Notes: a model not told the origin generated them from the sequence alone. A stretch of 64,000 nucleotides of DNA from Sedimenticola selenatireducens DSM 17993 (GCF_000428045.1 NZ_ATZE01000010.1:90072-154071), one strand, 5' to 3'. Positions 24,100 through 34,212 are shown, numbered from the stretch's first letter. A program made the numbers and translations.

Positions 24100-24351
24100 G
24101 TACCCCTACTCCTGATAGATGCGGCCCGAAATCATTAAGAGCATGCCACATTAAAGAATTATTACTACCCCATTTTCTTCTGCAACGCAGCATAAAGAAT
24201 TTCAATACAAAGGATTAAAGTATTTATCGTTCTTAATACTTCACAATTGCGTATGCTCTATGCCGTTGATATATCTATTTGCTTGTTATTACTAAGGTTT
24301 TACCTGAATTCTCGGGTATTTTCCTAATAAGCATCCTGGGAGATACCGGAA

Positions 24352-25962
24352 ATGACAGCTACTCAGCTCAGTACCGATGCATCCAGCCAGCGCATTCGAG
24401 TCAACGCACCACTGGCTGAAAATCACCACCGGATACTCGTTCCAGAAGCACTCCAGTTTATCGCTGAACTTGAGCGGCGCTTCGGAAAGCGGCGTAAACA
24501 GTTGCTGGGTCTCCGTGCGGATCGGCAATCACGCCTCAACAAGGGTGAGTTACCCGGTTTCAGGGTGGAGACCGCCGAGCTCAGGGCAGCAAACTGGCAG
24601 GTAAAAAAAGCACCTGCCGACCTGCAGGACCGCCGCGTGGAGATCACCACCGGCGCAGCAGATCGCAAGGAGGTCATCACCGCCCTCAATTCCGGTGCCA
24701 ACGGTTTCGTGGCCGATTTCGAAGACGCGCACTCACCGACCTGGAGCGGCACTGTTGAAGGCCAGATCAACCTGTATGACGCTATCAGGGGTCGTCTCGA
24801 CTACCAGAGTCCGGAAGGGGAACAGTACCGACTGAACCCTCAGCGGGCCACCCTGTGGATGCGGCCCCGTGGCTGGCACATGGAAGAGAAGCATCTGCAT
24901 GTGGATGGTCAGCCGGCGTCCGCCAGTCTGTTCGACTTTGGCCTGTTCATCTTCCACAACGGTGTACAACTGCATGAGCAGGGTAGCGGCCCCTATTTCT
25001 ATCTGCCCAAGCTGGAGAGTTATATCGAGGCGCAGCTCTGGGCCGATGTATTCGCCTATGCCGAAGAGAGCCTGGGCCTGAATCACGGCAGCATCTGCTG
25101 CACCGTGCTGATCGAGACCCTGCCGGCGGCGTTCGAGATGGAGGAGATGCTCTATACCTTGCGGGATTACGCGGTTGGACTAAACTGTGGTCGCTGGGAT
25201 TATATCTTCAGTTTTATCAAGAGATTCCACGCCAATCCCGAGTGGGTATTCCCGGAGCGCAGCCAAATCACCATGGAGTCCGGCTTTTTACGGGCCTGTT
25301 CACAACTGCTGATCAAGACCTGTCATCGACGTGGCGCACACGCCATTGGCAGCATGGCCGCACAGATCACGGATGACCCCACCGCCGACATCGATGTCCG
25401 GGAGAAGGTCCGCAGCGACAAGGAGCGCGAGGCGACCGATGGCCATGATGGCACCTGGGTGGCTCATCCCGGACTGGTGGCGGTGGCGAAAGCCGTGTTC
25501 GACCGGGTCATGCCGCAGCCGAACCAGCTTGACCGCCAGCTGAACGAACTGACCGTGAGGGAAGCCGATCTGCTGCAGATTCCGCAGGGACTGATCAGCC
25601 AGGCCGGCCTCAGCGACAACATCAGTATAGGCCTGCGTTACCTGGCCGCCTGGCTGGACGGCCGGGGGGCCGTACCGGTGCATAGCTTGATGGAAGACGC
25701 CGCCACCGCCGAGATCGCCAGAGCCCAGATCTGGCAGTGGGTACGCTACCCCAAAGGGATCATGGAAGATGGACGCAACATCACCTTCGAGCTATTCAGC
25801 GAGGGCGTTGCGCAAGAACTGGAGCAGATCCGCCAGGGAGTGGGGGATGAGGCATTTGCAGCCAGCCACTACCCGGCGGCAGCCGACCTGTTCAGCGACA
25901 TTGTCGCCAATGACCGCTTTGTTGAGTTCCTTACACTGCCCGCATACCAAACGCTGGCCTGA
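24352..25962 (+). CDS. aceB: Malate synthase A
   Basis: 536 residues, typical of malate synthase A. Motifs include VADFEDAHSPTWSG, the LIETLPAAFEMEEML catalytic segment, LNCGRWDYIFS and GTWVAHPGL. It condenses glyoxylate with acetyl-CoA to malate. GGGAG ten bases before the ATG is a good ribosome site. aceA follows 98 bases downstream on the same strand. Confidence 0.97.
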   Translation: MTATQLSTDASSQRIRVNAPLAENHHRILVPEALQFIAELERRFGKRRKQLLGLRADRQSRLNKGELPGFRVETAELRAANWQVKKAPADLQDRRVEITTGAADRKEVITALNSGANGFVADFEDAHSPTWSGTVEGQINLYDAIRGRLDYQSPEGEQYRLNPQRATLWMRPRGWHMEEKHLHVDGQPASASLFDFGLFIFHNGVQLHEQGSGPYFYLPKLESYIEAQLWADVFAYAEESLGLNHGSICCTVLIETLPAAFEMEEMLYTLRDYAVGLNCGRWDYIFSFIKRFHANPEWVFPERSQITMESGFLRACSQLLIKTCHRRGAHAIGSMAAQITDDPTADIDVREKVRSDKEREATDGHDGTWVAHPGLVAVAKAVFDRVMPQPNQLDRQLNELTVREADLLQIPQGLISQAGLSDNISIGLRYLAAWLDGRGAVPVHSLMEDAATAEIARAQIWQWVRYPKGIMEDGRNITFELFSEGVAQELEQIRQGVGDEAFAASHYPAAADLFSDIVANDRFVEFLTLPAYQTLA

Positions 25963-26030
25963 TATAACCACATAACCAAAACCGTAAGTCCCTCCTCCAC
26001 CCGGAGGAACGATTGAACGGAGGAGGTTTG

Positions 26031-26063
26031 ATGACAGCAATACTGAAGGAGATTGTCCTATGA
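26031..26063 (+). CDS. Possible 10-residue leader peptide before aceA
   Basis: ATG at 26031 encodes [10 protein letters not shown] and stops with TGA at 26061-26063, overlapping the aceA ATG at 26060 (ATGA). It is preceded by a very strong ribosome site, GGAGGAGG at 26019-26026. Inverted CCTCCTCC/GGAGGAGG tracts (about 25989-26026) could sequester this site. A coupled leader would control aceA translation; alternatively the ORF is chance. Confidence 0.35.
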   Translation: MTAILKEIVL

Positions 26064-27370
26064 ACCGTAAACAACAGATTGAAGCCTTGGAAAAAGACTG
26101 GGCAGAGAATCCCCGCTGGAAAACCGTCAAGCGCGGCTATTCGGCAGAGGATGTGGTCCGTCTGCGCGGGTCGGTCCAGCCGGAATACACCTACGCCAAG
26201 CGCGGCGCCGATAAACTGTGGGATCTGGTCCACGGCAGCGCCAAGAAAGGCTACGTCAACTGCATGGGCGCCATCACCGGCGGTCAGGCGATGCAGCAGG
26301 CAAAAGCGGGCATTGAAGCAATCTACCTCTCCGGCTGGCAGGTAGCTGCCGACGGCAATACCTCCGAGACCATGTATCCCGACCAGTCACTGTATGCCTA
26401 TGACTCGGTACCGACCATGGTGCGTCGTATCAACAACGCGTTCAAGCGTGCCGATGAGATTCAGTGGTCCCGTGGCACCGGCCCGGAGGATCAGGGTTAT
26501 ATCGACTACTTCCTGCCGATCGTGGCGGATGCCGAGGCCGGTTTTGGCGGCGTCCTGAACGCCTTTGAGCTGATGAAGAACATGATCGCCAACGGCGCGG
26601 CCGGCGTACATTTCGAAGATCAGCTGGCAGCTGTCAAGAAGTGCGGTCACATGGGCGGCAAGGTACTGGTACCGACCCAGGAAGCGGTACAGAAACTGAT
26701 TGCGGCCCGTCTGGCCGCCGACGTCTGCGGCGTCCCCACCCTGCTGCTGGCGCGTACCGATGCAGAGGCAGCCACCCTGCTGACCTCCGACTTCGATCCC
26801 AATGACAAACCCTTTGTCACCGGCGAGCGCACCCCGGAAGGCTTCTACAACGTGAAGAACGGCCTGGAGCAGGCCATCTCCCGCGGTGTCGCCTATGCCC
26901 CCTATGCTGACCTCGTCTGGTGTGAAACCGGTACTCCGGATCTCGGTTTCGCCCGCGAATTTGCCGAGGCGGTGCTGGAGAAAAACCCCGGCAAACTGCT
27001 GGCCTACAACTGCTCGCCCTCGTTCAACTGGAAGAAGAACCTGGATGATGCCACCATCGCCAAGTTCCAGGATGAGCTGTCCGACATGGGCTACAAGTAC
27101 CAATTCATCACTTTGGCCGGCATCCACAACATGTGGTACAACATGTTCGACCTGGCCTATGACTATGCCCGCGGCGAAGGCATGAAGCACTACGTGGAGA
27201 AGGTCCAGGAGCCCGAATTCGCGGCCCGCGACAAGGGTTACACCTTCGTCTCCCACCAGCAGGAAGTAGGCGTCGGCTACTTCGACGACGTCACCACCAC
27301 CATCCAGGGTGGCGCATCTTCCGTCACGGCATTGACCGGTTCTACCGAGGAAGAGCAGTTCGAAGGTTAA
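26060..27370 (+). CDS. aceA: Isocitrate lyase
   Basis: 436 residues. The catalytic motif [16 protein letters not shown] is present, along with [12 protein letters not shown] and [11 protein letters not shown]. It splits isocitrate into succinate and glyoxylate. It has its own AAGGAG ribosome site at 26046-26051 within the possible leader ORF. A terminator follows at 27394. Aminotransferase, malate synthase and AceK nearby complete the glyoxylate module. Confidence 0.98.
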   Translation: MNRKQQIEALEKDWAENPRWKTVKRGYSAEDVVRLRGSVQPEYTYAKRGADKLWDLVHGSAKKGYVNCMGAITGGQAMQQAKAGIEAIYLSGWQVAADGNTSETMYPDQSLYAYDSVPTMVRRINNAFKRADEIQWSRGTGPEDQGYIDYFLPIVADAEAGFGGVLNAFELMKNMIANGAAGVHFEDQLAAVKKCGHMGGKVLVPTQEAVQKLIAARLAADVCGVPTLLLARTDAEAATLLTSDFDPNDKPFVTGERTPEGFYNVKNGLEQAISRGVAYAPYADLVWCETGTPDLGFAREFAEAVLEKNPGKLLAYNCSPSFNWKKNLDDATIAKFQDELSDMGYKYQFITLAGIHNMWYNMFDLAYDYARGEGMKHYVEKVQEPEFAARDKGYTFVSHQQEVGVGYFDDVTTTIQGGASSVTALTGSTEEEQFEG

Positions 27371-27393
27371 ACCCCTGGCCTGACTGCACGATC

Positions 27394-27423
27394 GGTCACA
27401 CCCGCAAGGGTGTGGCCGTTTTT
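27394..27423 (+). terminator. Rho-independent terminator after aceA
   Basis: GGTCACACCC pairs with GGGTGTGGCC around a GCAA tetraloop and is followed by a run of T. It separates aceA from the RraA-like gene, whose ribosome site begins only 8 bases later. Confidence 0.75.
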
Positions 27424-27442
27424 ACTCACAGGAGAAAAAAAG

Positions 27443-27937
27443 ATGACTCAGGCACCTACCACCCTGGAAAAGACTGCGGATATTTATGACGAACATGAAG
27501 CGGCGATCCAGGTCTGCGAACCGATTTTCAGGGATTACGGCGGCCACATCCGCTTCAGTGGTCAAATAGTCACCATCAAGTGTCATGAAGACAATTCGCT
27601 GGTAAGGGAACTGTTGGGTAAACCGGGTAACGGCCGGGTTCTGGTGGTGGATGCCGGCGGCTCCATGCGCTGCGCCATGCTGGGGGATATCCTGGCGCAA
27701 AAAGGCGTGGATAACGGCTGGGCCGGGGTGTTGATGTACGGCTGCATTCGCGATGCCCGGGAGATCTCGGAGATGCCGATCGGGGTCAAGGCACTCGCCA
27801 CCATCCCAAAGAAGAGCGTAAAAAAAGGTGCCGGCGAAGCCGAAGTACCGGTTACCTTTGCCCTGGTCACCTTCCGCCCCGGCGACTGGCTCTATGCCGA
27901 TGAAGACGGGGTGGTGGTATTACCGGCCAAGGCATAA
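27443..27937 (+). CDS. RraA family protein
   Basis: 164 residues. The central VLVVDAGGSMRCAMLGD and GWAGVLMYGCIRDA blocks are characteristic of the RraA/HMG aldolase fold. In E. coli RraA inhibits RNase E; other members are 4-hydroxy-4-methyl-2-oxoglutarate or oxaloacetate aldolases. I chose the ATG at 27443 because of GGAG at 27431. Its place after the glyoxylate genes does not decide between the roles. Confidence 0.88.
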   Translation: MTQAPTTLEKTADIYDEHEAAIQVCEPIFRDYGGHIRFSGQIVTIKCHEDNSLVRELLGKPGNGRVLVVDAGGSMRCAMLGDILAQKGVDNGWAGVLMYGCIRDAREISEMPIGVKALATIPKKSVKKGAGEAEVPVTFALVTFRPGDWLYADEDGVVVLPAKA

Positions 27938-28267
27938 CATCGCCTCTGCAGCCGATCCTCACCGCTCACCCGTACCACTGAACGGGAACCCCACTTCGAC
28001 TGGGCCGTTGAAGCGGCGCCAATTCACCAGGTCTTCGTCCCACTGAACGGACAACGCGGACCTTGATCAGGCACGCCAGATGAGCGCTATCGCCGTGCAG
28101 CAGAACACCCCATTTGAACAGTATCTGCGACAGCAGGGCTTCACCAATCTGACGGTCACCACCAGTGCCGCCCCTCTACCCATCCGCAGGCCACGGGCTG
28201 GCCGGGTGGTGGGAGAGCCATGCCTTCGCGGAACCGCCTCATTCAGGCCCCCATCCGGAACAACGTA

Positions 28268-28298
28268 TTTTTTACACCAAAACCGTTTTTTTTACACC
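28268..28298. repeat. Direct repeat TTTTTTACACC, candidate activator site
   Basis: Two copies about 20 bases apart, i.e. two helical turns, ending at 28278 and 28298. They lie roughly 120-150 bases upstream of the sigma-54-like promoter, a distance suited to enhancer binding. Confidence 0.35.
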
Positions 28299-28414
28299 GG
28301 ATAGCCGATTCAGTTTCCGCCGCCCCAGAAATACCTACAATCCTGGTGGTTTTTTCACTGAAATATCAATACATTATTCAAATAACCCCATCATTTTCCG
28401 TCGTTGCTCCAGGT

Positions 28415-28430
28415 TGGCACAACCCTTGTA
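28415..28430 (+). promoter_or_regulatory. Sigma-54 promoter for benzoate-CoA ligase
   Basis: TGGCACAACCCTTGTA matches the consensus TGGCAC-N5-TTGCA in all but one base. It lies about 97 bases upstream of the ligase start. Two sigma-54 activators are encoded in the window. Confidence 0.6.
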
Positions 28431-28526
28431 ATACCAAGGTGATAAACCGGTCACCAGTGCCGACGGCGGATTAAGGCCTACACTCCAAAGATCGGAAGTC
28501 TATCTATATTTAAGTGACGGAGAGAT

Positions 28527-30080
28527 GTGATGACCCTTGAACTCGATTTACCCGGGACCTTTAATGCCGCGGACTATTTTGTGGATAGAAACGTCCGGGA
28601 GGGCCGGGGTGACAAGACCGCCGTGCGCTGCGGCAGCACCAGCCTCAGCTATGCCGACGTCCAGGCGGGAGTCAATCGCTTCGGCAATACCCTGAACCAT
28701 CTCGGCGTTCGCATGGAGGAGCGCGTCGCTCTGCTGATGTTGGACACCGAGCTCTACCCCCAGGCATTCTTCGGCTCGATCAAGCTGGGCGCCGTCCCTA
28801 TCTGTCTCAACACCCTGATGCGCCCCAAGGATTATGAATATTTCCTCAATGACAGCCGCGCCCGGGTGCTGGTGATCGACGCCCACCTGCTACCGAGCCT
28901 GGAACCGATACGCAACAAGCTGCGCTTTGTACAGCACATCATCGTGGTCAATGGTGAGGCGCCGGCCGGTGATCTGGCACTCGACAGCCTCTGGGCGGAC
29001 CAGCCGGACCAGATGGAAGCGGCACCCACTACCCCGGATGACGCCTGTTTCTGGCTCTACAGCTCAGGCTCCACCGGCCAGCCCAAGGGCACGGTGCATC
29101 TGCAGCGAGACATGGTCTACTCCTGCGAGACCTACGGAAAACAGGTACTGGGCGTAAAGGAGGGGGACGTCTGCTTCTCCGCCGCCAAGCTGTTTTTTGC
29201 CTATGGACTGGGTAACGGCCTCTACTTCCCGTTCAGCGTCGGCGCCACCGCAGTCTATATGCCGGACCGGCCCACCCCTGAGGCGGTCTACCGGACCATC
29301 AAGGAGCAGCGGCCGACCATTTTCTATGGCGTGCCCACGCTCTACGCCTCCATGCTGGACGCCGAGGGGTCGCTGGACGGGGTACGTATCTGCGTCTCGG
29401 CCGGTGAGGCACTGCCGGCGGACATCCTGAAGCGCTGGAAAGAGCGCTTCGGCGTCGACATCCTGGACGGCATCGGCTCCACTGAACTGGTGCACATCTT
29501 CATCTCCAACTACCCGGGCGATATCCATCCCGGCAGCACCGGGCGACTGGTGCCGGGCCACGAGGCGAAGATCGTCGACGAAAACATGGAGGAGGTACCA
29601 CAGGGCGAGGTCGGCACCCTGCTGGTGAATAGCGGCAGTGCCGCGGCCTATTACTGGAACAAACGGGAGAAGACCCGCCAGACCATGCTCGGCCCCTGGT
29701 TCAACACCGGGGACAAGTTCTTCATGGATGAGAATGGCCTGTTTTTCTATGCGGGACGCACCGACGATATGCTCAAGGTAGGCGGCATCTGGCTTTCACC
29801 GGTTGAGGTGGAGGCCTGCATCATCTCCCACCCGGCGGTACTGGAGTGCGCCGTGGTGGCCGCCACCGATGCCGAGGACCTGGTCAAACCCAAGGCCTAT
29901 GTGGTACTGAAGGCCGGCCAGCAACCGAGCGACGAACTGGCCGAAGAGATCAAGCTGTACGTGAAGAACACCCTGGCCCCGTACAAGTACCCCCGCTGGC
30001 TCGAGTTCATCGACGAGTTGCCCAAGACCGCCACCGGCAAGATTAAACGCTTTGAGCTGCGGAAGCTGGACGACTCATAA
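28527..30080 (+). CDS. Benzoate-CoA ligase family protein
   Basis: 517 residues of the AMP-forming acyl-CoA synthetase family. P-loop YSSGSTGQPKG, the family motif near GIGSTELVHIFISN and the C-terminal catalytic Lys in PKTATGKIKR are present. The pattern (FNAADYFVDRNVREGRGDK at the start) is typical of benzoate- or 4-hydroxybenzoate-CoA ligases. It activates an aromatic acid in the cytoplasm as the first step of box or benzoyl-CoA reductase pathways, neither of which is in the window. The liv-type transporter downstream may import the substrate. Confidence 0.9.
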   Translation: MMTLELDLPGTFNAADYFVDRNVREGRGDKTAVRCGSTSLSYADVQAGVNRFGNTLNHLGVRMEERVALLMLDTELYPQAFFGSIKLGAVPICLNTLMRPKDYEYFLNDSRARVLVIDAHLLPSLEPIRNKLRFVQHIIVVNGEAPAGDLALDSLWADQPDQMEAAPTTPDDACFWLYSSGSTGQPKGTVHLQRDMVYSCETYGKQVLGVKEGDVCFSAAKLFFAYGLGNGLYFPFSVGATAVYMPDRPTPEAVYRTIKEQRPTIFYGVPTLYASMLDAEGSLDGVRICVSAGEALPADILKRWKERFGVDILDGIGSTELVHIFISNYPGDIHPGSTGRLVPGHEAKIVDENMEEVPQGEVGTLLVNSGSAAAYYWNKREKTRQTMLGPWFNTGDKFFMDENGLFFYAGRTDDMLKVGGIWLSPVEVEACIISHPAVLECAVVAATDAEDLVKPKAYVVLKAGQQPSDELAEEIKLYVKNTLAPYKYPRWLEFIDELPKTATGKIKRFELRKLDDS

Positions 30081-30096
30081 GCAATCGGCCAAGGCC

Positions 30097-30124
30097 ATAG
30101 GGCGGGCACAGCCCGCCCTATGAT
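30097..30124. terminator. Strong hairpin after benzoate-CoA ligase
   Basis: CATAGGGCGGGC pairs exactly with GCCCGCCCTATG around ACA. No T-tract follows, so it may be a REP-type stem that protects mRNA or a weak terminator before the transporter operon. Confidence 0.55.
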
Positions 30125-30289
30125 TCCCGAACATCACCGGGTATCAAACAATCACCAAAACATGGCGTGAGGCAATCAACAGACACTGAAAACCAAGCGT
30201 GACATGGCGTGGACGGGGTAACCCGAGCACGCGAACACAGGCACAAAAGCATCTTTTGCGCTGATGATAATCATAGAGAGGAGAAGCAG

Positions 30290-31501
30290 ATGAGTGATCA
30301 GAAAAAAACCGGCATCAGCCGGCGTGACATTATCAAGGGTGGTGCGGCGGCGGCTGGATTGGTGACGGCATCCAGTCTCATCCCCACCCGGTTTGCCATC
30401 GGCAACACCGCCAAGGTGAAGGTCGGCATTCTGCTACCCTACACCGGCACCTATGCCAAGCTCGGCGCCAACATCAAGGATGCCCTGCAACTGCGCATCA
30501 ACGAGGCCGGCGGCAAGCTGGGCGGGCGCGAAGTGGAATATATCAATATCGACAGCGAAGCCTCTCCTCCCAAGGCGCCGGAACTGACCAACAAGCTGCT
30601 GAAAAAGGAGCAGGTGGACTTCCTGATCGGACCGGTCCACTCCGTGGTCGGCATGGCAATGGTCAAGGCGGCGCGCAACACCGATGTGATTGCGGTAATC
30701 CCCAACGCCGGCGCCAACGGTCTCACCGGAGCGCTCTGCGCACCCAACATCTTCCGCACCTCCTTCTCCAGCTATCAGCCCGGCTTCCCGGGCGGCACTG
30801 CCATGCTGGAGGACGGCCACAAAAACGTGGTGCTGATGTACTGGAACTACGGCTTCGGCAAGGAGACCGCGGCAGCCTTCAAGCAGTCGTTTCTGGCCGG
30901 TGGCGGCAATATCGTCAAGGAGATTCCCACCCCCTTCCCCAAGGTGGAGTTCCAGGCCTATCTGACCGAAGTGGCCGCCTTGAAACCGGACGCGGTATTC
31001 ACCTTCTATGCCGGTGGCGGCGCGGTGAAATTTGTCAAGGATTATGCCGCTGCAGGACTGCACAAGAGCATTCCGCTGTACGGTGCGGGCTTCCTCACCG
31101 AGGGTGTGACCGGAGCCCAGGGCGAAGCGGCCGAAGGCGTTCGCACCACGCTGCACTACGCCGACACGCTCGACCTGCCGGCCAACCACCGATTCCGTGA
31201 GGCGTTCCTGAAGGCAACCGGCAACCAGGCCGATGTCTACGCTGTACAGGGCTATGACGCCGGTGACCTGCTGGTCCAGGGTATGGCCGCCGTGGAGGGG
31301 GATGTCAGGGCCAAGGCAGAGATGATCAAGGCGATGGAGAGTGCCACCATCGACAGCCCGCGCGGCAAGTTCACCTTCTCCAAGGCGCACAACCCGATCC
31401 AGGACATCTACCTGCGTGAAGTGGTCAACGGCCAGAATCAGGTCATCCGTACCGTGCAGAAAGCGGTGGAAGACCCGGCCGAAGGGTGCAAAATCGGCTG
31501 A
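30290..31501 (+). CDS. ABC transporter substrate-binding protein, branched-chain amino acid/aromatic acid type
   Basis: 403 residues. The ATG at 30290 follows GAGGAGAAGC and opens a Tat-type signal (ISRRDIIKGGAAAAGL). The mature part is a Leu/Ile/Val-binding fold (KVKVGILLPYTGTYAKLG ... VIPNAGANGLTGALC). Close relatives associated with benzoate genes bind aromatic acids. It is the first gene of a five-gene transporter operon directly downstream of benzoate-CoA ligase. Confidence 0.92.
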   Translation: MSDQKKTGISRRDIIKGGAAAAGLVTASSLIPTRFAIGNTAKVKVGILLPYTGTYAKLGANIKDALQLRINEAGGKLGGREVEYINIDSEASPPKAPELTNKLLKKEQVDFLIGPVHSVVGMAMVKAARNTDVIAVIPNAGANGLTGALCAPNIFRTSFSSYQPGFPGGTAMLEDGHKNVVLMYWNYGFGKETAAAFKQSFLAGGGNIVKEIPTPFPKVEFQAYLTEVAALKPDAVFTFYAGGGAVKFVKDYAAAGLHKSIPLYGAGFLTEGVTGAQGEAAEGVRTTLHYADTLDLPANHRFREAFLKATGNQADVYAVQGYDAGDLLVQGMAAVEGDVRAKAEMIKAMESATIDSPRGKFTFSKAHNPIQDIYLREVVNGQNQVIRTVQKAVEDPAEGCKIG

Positions 31502-31588
31502 TCGCTAACCGGCCTTGTACGGCCCTTGTTGCCTGGCGGCGAACTGCCGCCGGGCATACCTGACCTCACACTGATTTCCCGAGGCCCC

Positions 31589-32455
31589 ATGGAGAGTTCT
31601 TTCTATTTCATCCAGCTGCTGAACGGCATCCAGTACGGATTCCTGCTGTTTCTGATGGCCAGTGGACTGACCCTGATCTTCGGTATCATGGGCATTATCA
31701 ACCTGGCACATGGCGCCTTCTACATGGTCGGCGCCTACCTCTGTTACTGGCTGACCGGTATCACCGGCAATCTGTTCACCGGTATCCTGCTGGCCATCCC
31801 GCTGAGCATTCTGGTCGGCTACGCGGTGGAGCGACTGGCAATCTCCTACCTGTACCGGCGCGACCATCTCTATCAGGTGCTGCTCACCTATGCGCTGATC
31901 CTGATAGCCAATGAACTGCAGAGCATCTTGTGGGGCAATGATGTGCATAGCGTGCCGATCCCTGAACTGCTGAGAGGTTCGGTGCAGCTAACCGACAACC
32001 AGGCCTACCCGGTCTACCGGCTGTTTATCTCCGCCACCTGTATTTTACTGGCGGCCGTCATGTACTGGGTGATTCAGAAGACCCGCCTGGGCATGACCAT
32101 CCGTGCCGGCGCGAGCAACCGGGAGATGGTGCAGGCGTTGGGCATCAACATCAACTGGCTGTTCGCCATCGTATTCAGCATGGGCGCCGCCCTGGCCGCC
32201 TTCGCCGGCATGCTGGCGGCGCCGGTCAACACGGTCTACCCGGGCATCGGCGACAACATCCTGATCATCTCCTTTGTGGTGGTGGTGATCGGTGGTATCG
32301 GTTCGATCAAGGGGGCTTTTATCGGCGCCCTGCTGATTGGTCTGGCCGACACCTTTGGCAAGGTACTGTTACCTGAAATGGCGAGCATGGTGGTCTACAC
32401 ACTGATGGCCGCGGTTCTGTTCTGGCGCCCGCAGGGGCTGTTCGGCAAGGTCTAG
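31589..32455 (+). CDS. LivH-type ABC transporter permease
   Basis: 288 residues, about eight membrane helices. The family motif GLTLIFGIMGIINLAHGAFYM is near the N-terminus and GGIGSIKGAFIGALLIG near the C-terminus. I chose the ATG at 31589, since the longer frame from 31526 adds a non-hydrophobic leader. Confidence 0.94.
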   Translation: MESSFYFIQLLNGIQYGFLLFLMASGLTLIFGIMGIINLAHGAFYMVGAYLCYWLTGITGNLFTGILLAIPLSILVGYAVERLAISYLYRRDHLYQVLLTYALILIANELQSILWGNDVHSVPIPELLRGSVQLTDNQAYPVYRLFISATCILLAAVMYWVIQKTRLGMTIRAGASNREMVQALGININWLFAIVFSMGAALAAFAGMLAAPVNTVYPGIGDNILIISFVVVVIGGIGSIKGAFIGALLIGLADTFGKVLLPEMASMVVYTLMAAVLFWRPQGLFGKV

Positions 32456-32467
32456 ACGAGGTCACCC

Positions 32468-33451
32468 ATGCATACCGTTACACGTCCCATTATTATCTTC
32501 CTCTGCCTCTGTCTGGCGCTGCTGCTGCTGTTTCCGATGGTCGGCAGCGCCTTTTACACCGGGCTGGTGACCAAGATCATGATCCTCTCGATCTTCACCA
32601 TCAGCCTGGATCTGCTGATCGGATTCACCGGCCTGGTCAGTTTCGGTCACGCGGCTTTTTTCGGCATCGGCGCCTATCTGCTGGCGATCCTGTTCGGCGA
32701 CCTGGAGCACATCAACTACTGGTGGTCCCTGACCCTGACGCTATCCCTGACCGGGTTGGCGGCGCTGCTGGTAGGCTGGCTCTGTATCCGCACATCGGGC
32801 ATCTATTTCATCATGCTGACTCTGGCCTTCGCCCAGATGTTCTTCTACTTTTTCTTCGAGTCGCCTCGCTTCGGCGGGGACGATGGCATTTTCATGATGA
32901 ACAAACCGGAGATCACCCTGGCCACACGGCAACTGGTGGATCTGGACAATGAACATGACTTCTATTACTTCGTGCTGGCCTGGCTGGTAGGTGTCTATCT
33001 GTTCCTCAGCATGATCCTGCGCGCCCCGTTCGGCCATGTGCTGATCGCCATCAAAGCCAACGAGCAGCGGGTCCGGGCACTCGGTTACTCCACCCCCCAC
33101 TACAAGCTGGTCAGCTTCGTCATCGCCGGCACCATCGCCGGACTGGCCGGCTTCCTGGAAGCGGCGCACACCAGCTTCATCACCCCCGCCTATCTCGGCT
33201 GGCATGAGTCGGGCATGGCCATCATGATGGTAATTCTGGGCGGCATGGGGACCCTGTTCGGGCCTGTCATCGGCACCTTTATCGTGGTGTTGCTGCAGGA
33301 TTTTCTGCCCAACTTCACCGAGCACTGGAAGCTGATTATGGGCGGTATTATCATTTTCGTGGTGTTGTTCCTGCCCAACGGCATCGCCGGACTTATTTAC
33401 AGTATCAGCAACCGTTTCTTCTCCAGAGAGAACAGCGGGAGGGAGGGTTAA
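32468..33451 (+). CDS. LivM-type ABC transporter permease
   Basis: 327 residues with about ten helices. LDLLIGFTGLVSFGHAAFFGIG and the cytoplasmic coupling segment AIKANEQRVRALGY are hallmarks of LivM. It begins 12 bases after livH and overlaps the next gene by one base. Confidence 0.94.
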   Translation: MHTVTRPIIIFLCLCLALLLLFPMVGSAFYTGLVTKIMILSIFTISLDLLIGFTGLVSFGHAAFFGIGAYLLAILFGDLEHINYWWSLTLTLSLTGLAALLVGWLCIRTSGIYFIMLTLAFAQMFFYFFFESPRFGGDDGIFMMNKPEITLATRQLVDLDNEHDFYYFVLAWLVGVYLFLSMILRAPFGHVLIAIKANEQRVRALGYSTPHYKLVSFVIAGTIAGLAGFLEAAHTSFITPAYLGWHESGMAIMMVILGGMGTLFGPVIGTFIVVLLQDFLPNFTEHWKLIMGGIIIFVVLFLPNGIAGLIYSISNRFFSRENSGREG

Positions 33452-34212
33452 TGTCCGAGATCATCCTGCGCACCGAACACCTGTGCAAAAATTTCGGTGG
33501 CCTCAAGGCGACCGACGATGTCTCGCTGGAATTCGAGCGGGGCAAGGTGCACGCTATCCTGGGCCCCAACGGCGCGGGTAAAACCACCCTGATCAACCTG
33601 CTGTCGGGAGAGCTGCTGCCCAGTAGCGGGCGCATTCTGTTCAAGGGTTACGACATCACCGATGCGCGCCCGGAGAAGGTCTCCCGCATCGGAATCGGCC
33701 GCAGCTTCCAGAAAACCAATATCCTGCCGGGCTTCTCCTGCCTGCAGAACTGCTGGATCGGTGCCCAGTCCTGCCTCATCACCTCGATGCGTTTTTTTCG
33801 TCCAGCCAAGCACCTGCGGATGGTGCACCGGCGGGCCGATCACGCGCTGCAACTCTGCGGCCTCTCCAACAAGCGCAACCAGATCGCCGGCACCATGAGT
33901 TATGGCGAGCAACGCCAACTGGAGATTGCCATGATGTTGGCCACCGAACCGGAGCTGCTGCTGCTGGATGAGCCGCTGGCCGGCATGGGCACGGAAGAGT
34001 CGCAACAGGTCACCGCACTACTGAAAGAGCTGGCCAAGGAGCAAACTCTGATCCTGATCGAACATGATATGGACGCCGTCTTCTCTCTGGCCGACCGCAT
34101 CACGGTGATGGTGGACGGGGCGGAGCTGGAGACCGGCAGCGTTGAACAGATACGTAACAGTCAGGCGGTTCAGGACGCCTATCTGGGTCATGACGAGGAG
34201 GATGCGGCATGA
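33451..34212 (+). CDS. LivG-type ABC transporter ATPase
   Basis: 253 residues. Walker A GPNGAGKTT, signature MSYGEQRQLEIA and Walker B LLLLDEPLAGM are complete. It overlaps the following ATPase gene by 4 bases. Confidence 0.95.
   Translation: MSEIILRTEHLCKNFGGLKATDDVSLEFERGKVHAILGPNGAGKTTLINLLSGELLPSSGRILFKGYDITDARPEKVSRIGIGRSFQKTNILPGFSCLQNCWIGAQSCLITSMRFFRPAKHLRMVHRRADHALQLCGLSNKRNQIAGTMSYGEQRQLEIAMMLATEPELLLLDEPLAGMGTEESQQVTALLKELAKEQTLILIEHDMDAVFSLADRITVMVDGAELETGSVEQIRNSQAVQDAYLGHDEEDAA

Larger units (their letters stand above)
27938..28526. other. Intergenic region upstream of benzoate-CoA ligase
   Basis: About 590 bases without a convincing gene. Short overlapping frames (for example 28080-28304) show no family similarity and end in low-complexity sequence. 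The 3' part is AT-richer and holds two TTTTTTACACC direct repeats and the sigma-54-like promoter, described separately. Confidence 0.6.

Noticed and set aside
28080-28474. Short overlapping frames upstream of benzoate-CoA ligase as small genes
   Set aside because: No ribosome sites of note, mutually overlapping frames, no family similarity, and overlap with likely promoter elements.
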